This document shows positions 1 through 7,611 of a stretch of 64,000 bases of DNA, in pieces. Each line of letters starts with the position of its first letter. Within the stretch, counting starts at the first letter, position 1. Under the pieces are notes generated by a model. It did not search any database. It was not told the DNA's origin and was given only the letters and a program-made list of their open reading frames with translations. The position numbers were made by a program, and so were the translations under genes. Where the stretch lies: contig NZ_CP009285.1 of NCBI RefSeq assembly GCF_000758665.1, forward strand, positions 7,998,001 to 8,062,000. Direction: 5' to 3'. Source of the DNA: Paenibacillus borealis (GTDB taxonomy: Bacteria > Bacillota > Bacilli > Paenibacillales > Paenibacillaceae).

Positions 1-115
1 GGTAAGCAAAACTATAGATTACCCGTTCATATCGGTCATAGAGCAGTTCGAGGGCATTCGAGTCTTTCTGTGCAATAAGCAGAATTAACTGCTTATCGTC
101 AGCTGTGTCATTCAA
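1..115 (-). CDS. ECF RNA polymerase sigma factor, N-terminal part (cut by window edge)
   Basis: Only the first 38 codons lie in the window. Read on the minus strand from a TTG at 115, the frame is open to base 1 and encodes LNDTADDKQLILLIAQKD followed by a segment ending LYDRYERVIYSFAY. This is the start of sigma-70 region 2 as seen in ECF sigma factors, where the LYDRY..VY pattern is typical. A GGGGGA ribosome binding site (122-127) lies 7 bases before the TTG. The gene is divergent from the IF-3-like gene, so the 116-307 interval carries both upstream regions. The subfamily and any anti-sigma partner lie outside the window. Confidence 0.72.
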   Translation of the reverse strand, partial: MNDTADDKQLILLIAQKDSNALELLYDRYERVIYSFAY

Positions 116-191
116 TTGCCATCCCCCATTCAACAAAAATTCAGGACCCCGGCGCTCCAGCGCTGGACTTCCTGCGTTTCACTGAGTATAA

Positions 192-284
192 CCGCTTTGC
201 ACAAGCGGCTCAACTTTGAATGAAAGATCATGCACTCCGGAATTGAAGCCGGCCCGGCTTCCATATATGATAGCTATATCATAT
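192..284 (+). promoter_or_regulatory. Hairpin-rich leader of the IF-3-like gene
   Basis: Three consecutive inverted repeats precede the ribosome binding site at 291-297: ccgctt/aagcgg (192-208), a palindrome gaagccgg/ccggcttc (245-261) and atatgata/tatcatat with a 4-base loop (265-284). Their order and closeness to the start suggest a structured 5' leader, or alternatively operators for a regulator. No U-tract follows, so this is not an obvious terminator. Function is inferred only from symmetry. Confidence 0.35.
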
Positions 285-307
285 CCGCAAAGGGAGGATT
301 CATTTCC

Positions 308-820
308 GTGGCCGTACTTATTAATGAACAGATCAAAGCCGCCGAGGTCGAGCTCACCGGGCTGAAGGGCCAGAAGCTCGGCACCGTATCCAGAAACGAA
401 GCACTGGCTATGGCCAGATCCGCAGGAGCCGATCTGGTCTGCACCTCGCTGATGAGCAGCCCGCCGCCCTGCAGCCTGGTCGCCAAGGGCAAAGGCAAAG
501 CAGCTGCGCAAGCGGCCCGCAAGGGTGATACCAGCCGCCCGCAAAGCGGCGGAGGCGGCAATGAGAAGGTGAAGGAGCTGCGCTTCACCGCCCATATTGA
601 AGAGCATGACTACGACACGAAGGTGCGCCAGGCGGACAAGCATCTGCGCTCCGGCAAGCCGGTGCAGCTGGTCGTGAAGTCCTCCGGTGCGAAGGAAGCG
701 GCGGCCGCGAAGGCAGTCCTGGAGCGGCTGCTGGCAGATCTGAAGGAGGCCGGAAGCAAAACCACCGGAATTCAGACCAGCGGCAAAGGCGCACAGGTGC
801 GGGTAAATCCGCGTACGTAA
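308..820 (+). CDS. Translation initiation factor IF-3 paralog
   Basis: The product (171 residues from a GTG at 308, behind GGGAGG at 292-297) opens with LINEQIKAAEVELTGLKGQ, matching the IF-3 N-domain (INE.IRA.EVRLIG..G..LG), and continues with LGTVSRNEALAMA and DLVC. The C-domain begins VKELRFTAHIEEHDYDTK, matching KEIK.....EEHDY..K. The inter-domain linker is unusually Ala/Gly/Ser-rich, and the C-terminal half lacks the conserved FRGRE-type arginine segment, reading KSSGAKEA instead. It has no rpmI-rplT neighbours, unlike canonical infC operons, so it is probably a second, specialised copy that may bind ribosomes. The family call is firm; the role is not known. Confidence 0.82.
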   Translation: MAVLINEQIKAAEVELTGLKGQKLGTVSRNEALAMARSAGADLVCTSLMSSPPPCSLVAKGKGKAAAQAARKGDTSRPQSGGGGNEKVKELRFTAHIEEHDYDTKVRQADKHLRSGKPVQLVVKSSGAKEAAAAKAVLERLLADLKEAGSKTTGIQTSGKGAQVRVNPRT

Positions 821-829
821 TATTGCTTT

Positions 830-1104
830 GAAGCAAGTGGAAAAAGGTATCTTAATTTACCTATTTCTGAGGGATGGACCGAAGCAAGTGGAAAAACAAC
901 ATCTACTATTGTTAGGTTTAGCTACTTTGGGTGAAAAGTGAGGATTTAAGTGCTGTTTTTCCAACTGTTATTTGAGCAGGGTTCTATCGTTCATCAGCAA
1001 GTGGACAATATCCAACTATTTCCGGTCCTTATAGCATCCGAGCTTGTCCCGTTCGTTCTCTCTAGTCCGAAGCATATACATTCTTATCTATTAAGTGGAA
1101 ACGG
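830..1104. repeat. Dispersed AAGTGGA-type repeats in a gene-free stretch
   Basis: The 415-base gap between the IF-3-like gene and the GNAT gene contains two exact copies of GAAGCAAGTGGAAAAA at 830-845 and 881-896, 51 bases apart. Looser relatives, gcaagtggacaat near 997 and ttaagtggaaacgg near 1091, follow. The stretch has no credible gene: its short frames lack ribosome binding sites and family character. It may be a decayed array of a species-specific intergenic repeat. Confidence 0.5.
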
Positions 1105-1138
1105 CTTTGCCGTCCTTTTACAGGACGGCAAAGCCGTT
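1099..1138. terminator. Strong inverted repeat, possible terminator
   Basis: Near-perfect 16-17 base arms (aacggctttgccgtcc and its complement) enclose a short ttta-type loop. Neither side carries a long T-run, so intrinsic termination is only a possibility. It lies between the IF-3-like gene (plus) and the end of the GNAT gene (minus), as expected for a two-way stop. Confidence 0.45.
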
Positions 1139-1235
1139 ATTCTTGAACCCTAACTTCTTCCACTCATCTTCCCCCGCACGGCCGCTCATCTTCTACTCGT
1201 CTTCCGTACATCTCCCGCTCATCCTAGGGTTATCT

Positions 1236-1811
1236 TCAACTGCAAAGCCGCCCAGCAAACCGCTCCTTAGTCAGCACATGCAGCAGCTCACCGTTGCAGT
1301 CCTCATAATCGCCGGTTAGCCCGGCCAGCTCACGTTCAAACCGGAAGTCCAGCTTCCGGAACACCCCGAGTGACGCTGTGTTCCGCGGATCTGCCTTGGC
1401 ATATAACCGGTCCAGCCCGATTACATTGAAGGCATAAGCCGTGAGCGCCCGGGCGGCCTCGGTAGCATACCCCAGGCCCCAATGCTCACGCCCGATCAGA
1501 TAATACAGCTCGGTATCCGGTGCGCTGAAATCCAGCACACCGAGGCCGCACCAGCCGATCAGCTGTCCGGTTGCCTTGCTGCAAACCGCGAACGAATATT
1601 TGAACGGCAGCTCAAACGGCGTATGATAGCTGAACATCAGCCAGCGGAACAAGCCCTCATACTCATGCAGCGGCATGACCTCCATATGCATGAAGGTCAG
1701 CACCTCAGGATTCTGCATCAGCGCGAACGAAGCACTCAGATCAGTTTCAATATAGGGACGGATGATTAAACGCTCTGTTTCGAGCCTCATCCTGGATAAC
1801 GTCGGATTCAT
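1236..1811 (-). CDS. GNAT-family N-acetyltransferase (RimJ/RimL type)
   Basis: The product begins MNPTLSRMRLETERLIIRPY, the usual opening of RimJ/RimL-like acetyltransferases (LETERL.LR), and carries the acetyl-CoA loop region REHWGLGYATEAARAL followed by DPRNTASLGVFRKLDF, the N..S..V.EKLGF signature. The ATG at 1811 is chosen because GTGAGG lies 9 bases upstream; a frame extending to 1853 has no ribosome binding site. It stands alone on the minus strand, 80 bases after the ABC transporter gene. The substrate, whether a protein N-terminus or a small amine, cannot be told from sequence. Confidence 0.85.
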   Translation of the reverse strand: MNPTLSRMRLETERLIIRPYIETDLSASFALMQNPEVLTFMHMEVMPLHEYEGLFRWLMFSYHTPFELPFKYSFAVCSKATGQLIGWCGLGVLDFSAPDTELYYLIGREHWGLGYATEAARALTAYAFNVIGLDRLYAKADPRNTASLGVFRKLDFRFERELAGLTGDYEDCNGELLHVLTKERFAGRLCS

Positions 1812-1891
1812 TACGGTTAGCCTCACTTTCAACTCCTGGATGTACCCCAGCATAGTACAGGCCGAAGAAGGTTCACAAGGTAAAAGATAAT

Positions 1892-3598
1892 TTAATCCGT
1901 TTGCCCCCTGCCGCTATTCCACAGCGTTCTGAAGGCATCGCAGCCTTGGATCAGGGAATCGAAATCCCCCTCCCCTACCAGCTTCCCCTGCTCCATCACC
2001 AGAATGTGGTCTACTCTGCTGATGAAATTCAGCCGGTGCGCGATAATAATGACCGTCTTGTTCCTGAACTCCGTAAACACCGTTCCCATCAGGCTTTTCT
2101 CCGTAATATTATCCAGCGCCGAGACCGGTTCATCGAGGATGATCAGATTCCGCTTCTGGAGGACCGCCCGGGCAAAAGCCAGCCGTTGCCGCTCACCGCC
2201 TGACAGCTTCAGGCCGCGCTCACCCACCATTGTCTCCAGCTTCTCCGGCAGCTCCAGCACCTTATCCTTCAGATTCACCTTGTCCAGAATCGCATACAGC
2301 TCGTCATCCGGCACCTCCTGGTCAAACACCATATTTCCCCTGATCGTGGTATCGAATATCGGACTATCCTGCGACAGATAAGAGATATGATCATAGTAGC
2401 TGTTCAGACTCAGCTCATCGATATCCGTGCCGTCCACCAGCAGCTTGCCGCCGCTTTTCTTCAGCAGGCCCGTAATCAGCTTAATGACCGTCGATTTTCC
2501 GCTTCCGCTTAAGCCAACCAGTGCGACCGAGGTTCCGCGCGCGATAGAGAAGGACAGCCGGTCCAGCACCTGAACCTCCCCGTAGCCGAAGGACACCTCC
2601 CTGAATTCAAGATCGCCCTGCAGCCGGGCCACCGCCTTCCCCTTCTCCAGATTGGCGTCCTCCCGGGCATTCAGGAATTCCTCAAACCGCTGATAGGTCA
2701 CCCTGTTCAGCTTGTAGCCGACGAATAACACGTTGAAGATGGCAATCGGCGCGTAGATTTTCTCAATGAACATGAACAAGGCAACCATAACCCCGACCGA
2801 GGCCTGCCCGGAGATCACATTCTTCACTCCATAGAGCAGGACAATCACTTTAATGACCGTAATGAACAATTCGAATAAGGCAAAAAAAGCCTCATGGATC
2901 ATCTGCAGCTGAGCGCTTTTGCGAATAATCTGCCGTGCAGTATCATTCAATCTGCTGATTTCCTGCGCATACTTCTTATTGGTCCGGAACACAACCAGCT
3001 CCATGAATCCGCGGATCGAATAGCGGGACATGGCCTCCTGCTCCTTGAGCACAGACGCTTTAATCCGGTAGAGATATTTCAGCAGCACATTCGTGATCAC
3101 GAAGATCACCACATACCCGCCCGCAATCACCAGCATGATTCTGAGGTCATAATAGCTGATGAAGAACAAGCTGAAGAGGATGGTAGGCAGCAGCTCGTGC
3201 AGTGTCCCCAGAATAAAAGTAAACAGAATGCTGTTCCCGGCCGCGGCGCCGTTCTCAATTACCTTGATCATCTGGCCTGTGCCCATATTCTGATAGGCGG
3301 TATAATCCATTCTGGAGATTTTGGACAAGGCCAGGATCTTTAGTCTTTCCGTGATGCTGTTCGACAGATGGGCGCCCGGATATTCATCCGCATAATTCAG
3401 AATTACATTCGCACCCAGCAGCGCCCCGTAGATGATAATCCAATGTGTGATTTCGCGGATTCCCGTCCCGTCCACTGCCTGATCGAGAATCTTCTGAAAG
3501 ACCACTATGCCCAGACTGCTTAAGAACTGAATGGCGAAGCCAAGAATGATATACAGAGCAACCCACCCTTTGAGGTGGACAAGACATTTCCGCAGCAT
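1892..3598 (-). CDS. ABC transporter, fused permease and ATPase (exporter type)
   Basis: This is a half-transporter of about 568 residues. An N-terminal six-helix membrane domain is followed by an ATPase domain with Walker A GLSGSGKST, Q-loop SYLSQD, signature LSGGERQRL and Walker B LIILDEP. It would work as a homodimer in the membrane, exporting a lipid, peptide or drug-like substrate; the cargo is unknown. The ATG at 3598 has GGGGAT 7 bases upstream, while the longer frame from 3679 starts inside a structured leader and lacks a ribosome binding site. That leader ends in a hairpin plus U-tract directly upstream, suggesting control by premature termination. Confidence 0.9.
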   Translation of the reverse strand: MLRKCLVHLKGWVALYIILGFAIQFLSSLGIVVFQKILDQAVDGTGIREITHWIIIYGALLGANVILNYADEYPGAHLSNSITERLKILALSKISRMDYTAYQNMGTGQMIKVIENGAAAGNSILFTFILGTLHELLPTILFSLFFISYYDLRIMLVIAGGYVVIFVITNVLLKYLYRIKASVLKEQEAMSRYSIRGFMELVVFRTNKKYAQEISRLNDTARQIIRKSAQLQMIHEAFFALFELFITVIKVIVLLYGVKNVISGQASVGVMVALFMFIEKIYAPIAIFNVLFVGYKLNRVTYQRFEEFLNAREDANLEKGKAVARLQGDLEFREVSFGYGEVQVLDRLSFSIARGTSVALVGLSGSGKSTVIKLITGLLKKSGGKLLVDGTDIDELSLNSYYDHISYLSQDSPIFDTTIRGNMVFDQEVPDDELYAILDKVNLKDKVLELPEKLETMVGERGLKLSGGERQRLAFARAVLQKRNLIILDEPVSALDNITEKSLMGTVFTEFRNKTVIIIAHRLNFISRVDHILVMEQGKLVGEGDFDSLIQGCDAFRTLWNSGRGQTD

Positions 3599-3628
3599 AT
3601 TTACAATCCCCAATCTTGAAATGAGTAT

Positions 3629-3721
3629 AAAAAAAGCCGGGACACGCTTCGCCACCCAACGCGAATGAACCACCTGCATATGCGGTGTGGTCTGTACGTT
3701 GAATAACGCAGTGTCCCGGCT
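3629..3721 (-). promoter_or_regulatory. Structured leader ending in an intrinsic terminator, upstream of the ABC gene
   Basis: On the minus strand, AGCCGGGACAC (3721-3711) pairs perfectly with GTGTCCCGGCT (3645-3635), and seven Us follow (3635-3629). The 65-base loop can fold further. The structure sits only 30 bases before the ABC transporter start, so it would terminate transcription unless an alternative structure forms. It resembles attenuation leaders, but I could not match it to a known riboswitch or to a T-box. Confidence 0.5.
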
Positions 3722-3931
3722 CTAAAAATGAATGCCCAGGCACCGTCCAAGGTTATAGTTATCATGTGATCAAAAAGGCAGACTGCCCCCTTGATGGCTG
3801 GTACGCGTTCAACCCAGCCCGATAACTACTTCCTTGCGACAGTACGGTATGGCATCCATTTCACCCCGATTGTAAGATTGTATTTTATTGTAAGCTCCAG
3901 CCTGCCCTGCGGTCAACCCGCAGAGAAGCCT

Positions 3932-4744
3932 CTACTCCAACACCCGGCGCAGCCAGGCCACCGATTGTTCCATATACCCCAGCTGATCCACAGCATCGAA
4001 ATGCTCGATAGCCAGCGTATCTGCGTATCCCTCTGCCTTCAGCAGCCGGAGCACCTCGGCAATCTTGATACAGCCTGATCCTACAGGGGAAGGATACAGC
4101 GGAATTCCGCTTGCGCTGATTCTGGGCTCTCCGCCGCGGTCCTCCAGCGACCGGTCCTTGCAGTGGATATGGATTGTCCGGTCCTTCAGCTTCGCGAACG
4201 CTTCCAGTTCATCCTCGCCGCGGTAGATGAAGTTCCCGGTGTCGAAGGTAATCGACAGCTTAGGCACCTGCTCCAGGAACCAGAGCAGCTCGTCCGCCGA
4301 CGAGAACGGCGCCCGGATATCGTCGAAGTCCTCCATCGTCACACGGATGCCCTTACGCTCCGCGTAATCACAAATGGCATTCAGCGCCGCAGCCATGCTC
4401 TGAAGAGCCTGGCCCCGCGCCTCCGGGCTGGCCGTTTCTTCGATGAAACCCGGAATGACCAGCACTTTACCGGCTTCCAAGTAGGCCGCCGTATCAATGA
4501 ATGCATACCCCGGCTCGGGGGCAGGCTGATTGCCGAAGTCAAAAAAAGCATACATCGACGCCACGGAGATCCCCGCTGCATCCAGCCTTTTTTTCATCGC
4601 CTCAGTACCGGTCAGCGCCTCTTCCAGATCAAGCTCTACCCCATCAATGCCATAGGCATGCACTTTGTCCAGTACATCCGTAAGCGGCACGCCGCTCTGC
4701 TCGCTTGCCTTCACAATATGATTGTAAAAAACCGACAGCTTCAA
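3932..4744 (-). CDS. Sugar phosphate isomerase/epimerase (xylose isomerase-like TIM barrel)
   Basis: The 270-residue product has the AP-endonuclease-2/xylose-isomerase barrel pattern: GIDGVELDLEE near the N-terminus, VTMEDFDD, FDTGNFIYRGED (metal and substrate residues), IHIHCKDR and LAIEHFD near the end. Such enzymes interconvert keto and aldo sugars or inositol derivatives using a divalent metal; the substrate is unknown. It starts with TTG at 4744, with GAGGGG 9 bases upstream, 20 bases after the TPR gene, so the two may be cotranscribed. Confidence 0.85.
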   Translation of the reverse strand: MKLSVFYNHIVKASEQSGVPLTDVLDKVHAYGIDGVELDLEEALTGTEAMKKRLDAAGISVASMYAFFDFGNQPAPEPGYAFIDTAAYLEAGKVLVIPGFIEETASPEARGQALQSMAAALNAICDYAERKGIRVTMEDFDDIRAPFSSADELLWFLEQVPKLSITFDTGNFIYRGEDELEAFAKLKDRTIHIHCKDRSLEDRGGEPRISASGIPLYPSPVGSGCIKIAEVLRLLKAEGYADTLAIEHFDAVDQLGYMEQSVAWLRRVLE

Positions 4745-4764
4745 GCTCTCCAGCCCCTCTCAGC

Positions 4765-5205
4765 CTAGCGCTTAGTATCCTCTGCATCCTCCGGTTCAAC
4801 TTCAGAGTCCGATTCTTCATCCGAATCCTCCGGCTCATCAGAACCGTCCTGCACGCCCGCTTCATTCCGGCTCCACTCCAGGAACTCAATGATGTCCTCA
4901 TCTTCAGGGTCCAGCTTATGAGCCTTCTCGAAGGCCTTGATCGCCTCATCGTACTGGTCCAGATAATAATGGGCGTAACCGACACGGAAATGCCACAGCG
5001 GATCTTTTTTGCCTTTATCGGCGGTCTTGTTGAACCATTTAAGCGCTTCTTTATAACGCCCCAGATTATTGAGCGCCCGGCCCAGATGAACCGCCAACTC
5101 ATCATCAATCAGCGGTGTCGGCACCTCTTTGATGCGGGATACGATTTGTTCGAACTCGTCTTCCTCATGCCAAGCGTTCAGTTGATCAATTAATTCTTGT
5201 CTCAT
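4765..5205 (-). CDS. TPR-repeat protein with acidic tail
   Basis: The ATG at 5205 follows GGGAGG by 9 bases and gives 146 residues starting MRQELIDQLNAWHEEDEFEQ. At least two tetratricopeptide units are visible: LAVHLGRALNNLGRYKEALKWF and the following PLWHFRVGYAHYYLDQYDEA. The last 25 residues are almost entirely Glu, Asp and Ser. It is probably a small cytoplasmic scaffolding protein. It lies between a sensor kinase gene and a sugar isomerase gene on the same strand. No specific function can be given. Confidence 0.8.
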   Translation of the reverse strand: MRQELIDQLNAWHEEDEFEQIVSRIKEVPTPLIDDELAVHLGRALNNLGRYKEALKWFNKTADKGKKDPLWHFRVGYAHYYLDQYDEAIKAFEKAHKLDPEDEDIIEFLEWSRNEAGVQDGSDEPEDSDEESDSEVEPEDAEDTKR

Positions 5206-5294
5206 TACAAATAGCCTCCCGGTTAATATATCCATTCCTCTAACAATTACTTTATCATTTTCACAGAGAGTTTCCCACTGTTGCCCTGCCTGCT

Positions 5295-6533
5295 TCATGT
5301 CGGGATGGCAATCTCGAAGGTGGTTCCCTTTCCTTTTTCACTTCTGACCTCGATAACTCCCTTAACTTTGTTGATCGCGCTGTAGGCCATAAGCATCCCC
5401 AGACCTGTGCCTTCTTCTTTGGTGGAGTAGTACGGTTTGCCCAGCCGTGAGATTTCATCCTTCGTCATCCCGATGCCGGTGTCCCGGATGCTGATAATAA
5501 TATTCTGCTTTCTTTCGGAGATATCAATGGACAGAACGCCGTCTTCCATTCCCTTCATCGCTTCGATCCCGTTTTTGTACAGATTAATCAGACATTGCTG
5601 CATCAGATTCCGGTCATAATGGGTGCTGAGTGAGTTGTTGAAGCTGAACTCGACCGCTACCTTATGGATTGTGGCATACGGCATGATGACATTCTTGGTA
5701 TACTCACACTCGGCCTGCAGGTTGGAATAGACCATATTCTCCGCCTGCGGCTTGGCAAAAGAGAGATAATCGCTGATGATCTTCTCCGCCCGGTTCAGCT
5801 CCAGCAGCGACAGTTCAATATACCCCTTCTCTTCGGGCGTAAGCGTCTTCGATTTGTTCAGCAGCTGGAGGAACCCGCTCGTCACCGTTAACGGATTCCG
5901 CATCTCATGGGAGACGCTGGCCGCCAGCTCGCTAACCACATTAAGCCGCTCCGACTGCATAATCCGGTCACGATTCTTGAGATTGGTAATGATCTGCTCC
6001 AGCAGAATCATTAAGACGGCCATCACGGCTGCATGAGTGGTTAAAGCATAGAAGGTTAGCATCCAGAACTGCATATCCAGTGACTCCATAACCACGCTCA
6101 GCACAATCAGATAACAGCCCATCGTAAGTACGGCAATTACGGTTGCCCAGCTGATCCGTGTCTTGGGCTTCGAACGGATAAAACTTGCGCTTAATGATGG
6201 GACAATGATCAGCACAGCTGTTGAAAAAAGAAACGAGTGGATCGTTCCCTCTCCGCCTATGTAGAAACGGTATACGTTTAGTATGAGATAGAGCGGAAGA
6301 ACATTTTTGTATCCTCCATACAAAGCTGCGATTATAAACGGAACATAACGCAGGTCAAAGATGAATCCTGTCTCCAGCGTGATCGGCTTGGCGATACACA
6401 GGATCATAGTTATAGCTGTGAGCAGCACAAGAATCTTCCGGTTATAGGCATGCGGCCTATTCTCGAAGAAGATCAGGAAGATCAGTACCGGAAACAGCAT
6501 AAACAGGAAATTGAGAAGTAACGTCTCAAGCAA
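5295..6533 (-). CDS. Membrane sensor histidine kinase (KinB/5TM-LYT-like)
   Basis: The 412-residue product has about six N-terminal membrane helices (residues 1-185) of the 5TMR-LYT kind, then a kinase core: H-box SHEMRNPLTVTSGFLQLL with the phospho-accepting His, N-box LINLYKNGIEAM, G1 box DTGIGM and G2 box GTGLGM. This architecture is shared with sporulation kinases such as KinB, which feed phosphate to Spo0F. There is no adjacent response regulator, so it is an orphan kinase and a phosphorelay role is plausible. The TTG start at 6533 is supported by AAAGGAAG 6 bases upstream. Confidence 0.88.
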   Translation of the reverse strand: MLETLLLNFLFMLFPVLIFLIFFENRPHAYNRKILVLLTAITMILCIAKPITLETGFIFDLRYVPFIIAALYGGYKNVLPLYLILNVYRFYIGGEGTIHSFLFSTAVLIIVPSLSASFIRSKPKTRISWATVIAVLTMGCYLIVLSVVMESLDMQFWMLTFYALTTHAAVMAVLMILLEQIITNLKNRDRIMQSERLNVVSELAASVSHEMRNPLTVTSGFLQLLNKSKTLTPEEKGYIELSLLELNRAEKIISDYLSFAKPQAENMVYSNLQAECEYTKNVIMPYATIHKVAVEFSFNNSLSTHYDRNLMQQCLINLYKNGIEAMKGMEDGVLSIDISERKQNIIISIRDTGIGMTKDEISRLGKPYYSTKEEGTGLGMLMAYSAINKVKGVIEVRSEKGKGTTFEIAIPT

Positions 6534-6677
6534 AGTTAACTTCCTTTCGGCTTTAATACTAGTATGGTCTACGCGTTTGTGCTCTGTGCACTATATTTAG
6601 AACATTACGCTAAACTAATATTATAAGTAAAGCTAAACCGGATTACTATAATAAGCTTCTGCAATTTTTCCAATAGA

Positions 6678-6706
6678 TTACCACATGTTATTAACTCTGA
6701 TATAAT
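6678..6706 (+). promoter_or_regulatory. Probable sigma-A promoter of the AIM24 operon
   Basis: A perfect TATAAT (6701-6706) lies 17 bases after TTACCA (6678-6683) and 44 bases before the AIM24 ATG. The -35 matches only 4 of 6 consensus bases. Confidence 0.5.
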
Positions 6707-6749
6707 CAATTCACATGCCACATAACCGCATTTCAGGGGAGGAATCATT

Positions 6750-7547
6750 ATGGCTTTTACCATTAATAATCTGAAGGACAACCCTAATGTTGTAATCAAA
6801 GAACAGCTTGGCGGATTCTCGGTCATTGAATATAAGGAGGATCTGAGCAGCACCTCCATGCTGGAAGCCCAGGCCAACTTCTTCATGAGCAAGAGCAATA
6901 TGCGCAACAAGCAGCTGATGATTGAGCTTCATAATAGCGAGGTTATGCTGAGCGCAGGCGCTATGCAGTATATGATCGGCAATATCGAAATGACGTCGGG
7001 TGTCAAAGGTGTCGGCGGCCTGATGCGCAATATTATATCCAGTGCAGCAACAGGCACGAGTGCTATCAAACCGCTCTATAAAGGCACCGGGACGATTATG
7101 CTCGAAACCACCTACAAGTATCTCTGGCTGATTGACGTCGACAATGACCATATCGTGATTGATGACGGCATGTTCCTGGCCTGCGAGTCCACGCTGGAAA
7201 TTGCCGTCGCTGCACGTAAGAATGTATCCTCTGCCGTACTCGGCGGAGAAGGACTGTTTAACCTGAGCGCACGGGGTAAAGGGATTATCGCCCTCGAAGC
7301 TCCGATTCCATCGGAGGAAGCCGTGGTGGTCGAGCTGCAGAATGATGTGCTTAAGGTAGATGGTAATTTCGCGTTGATGTGGTCGAACTCGCTTGATTTT
7401 ACCGTAGAGAAATCCGGGAAAACCCGCATGGGCTCTGCCGTTTCCGGCGAAGGCCTGGTCAATGTATACCGGGGAACCGGTATGGTCTGGCTGGCACCGC
7501 TCATGAATTACAAGAACAGCCTGTTTCAGGCTGCACCTACCTCCTGA
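6750..7547 (+). CDS. AIM24 family protein (DUF124)
   Basis: The 265-residue product is a glycine-spaced beta-rich protein with AIM24-type repeats: a FNLSARGKGIIALEAP-like block, GTGTIMLETTYKYLWLIDV and a late GLVNVYRGTGMVWLAP. Bacterial members have no settled biochemical role; the name comes from a yeast mitochondrial protein. The ATG follows GGGGAGG closely. A HAD-acetyltransferase fusion gene starts 64 bases downstream and a methyltransferase gene follows, so a three-gene operon is likely. Confidence 0.85.
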   Translation: MAFTINNLKDNPNVVIKEQLGGFSVIEYKEDLSSTSMLEAQANFFMSKSNMRNKQLMIELHNSEVMLSAGAMQYMIGNIEMTSGVKGVGGLMRNIISSAATGTSAIKPLYKGTGTIMLETTYKYLWLIDVDNDHIVIDDGMFLACESTLEIAVAARKNVSSAVLGGEGLFNLSARGKGIIALEAPIPSEEAVVVELQNDVLKVDGNFALMWSNSLDFTVEKSGKTRMGSAVSGEGLVNVYRGTGMVWLAPLMNYKNSLFQAAPTS

Positions 7548-7611
7548 TTCTGACGCCACTTGAGGCAATGCTCCATCCAACCTAAATTCATCTAAAGGAC
7601 GGGCCATCCGT

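Noticed and set aside
950..1319. Short plus-strand frames between the IF-3 paralog and the GNAT gene
   Set aside because: They start without ribosome binding sites, span the repeats and hairpin, and one enters the GNAT gene on the other strand.
3629..3721. T-box riboswitch
   Set aside because: A GGTGG and a CGCG are present but the T-box core GGGUGGnACCGCG is not contiguous, no Stem I or specifier pattern is evident, and the downstream gene is an exporter.
3601..3765. A 54-codon frame (MITITLDGAW...) in the leader of the ABC exporter that stops just before its start codon
   Set aside because: No ribosome binding site precedes its ATG and the product has no family character; the region is better explained as a structured RNA. 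A leader peptide cannot be fully excluded.
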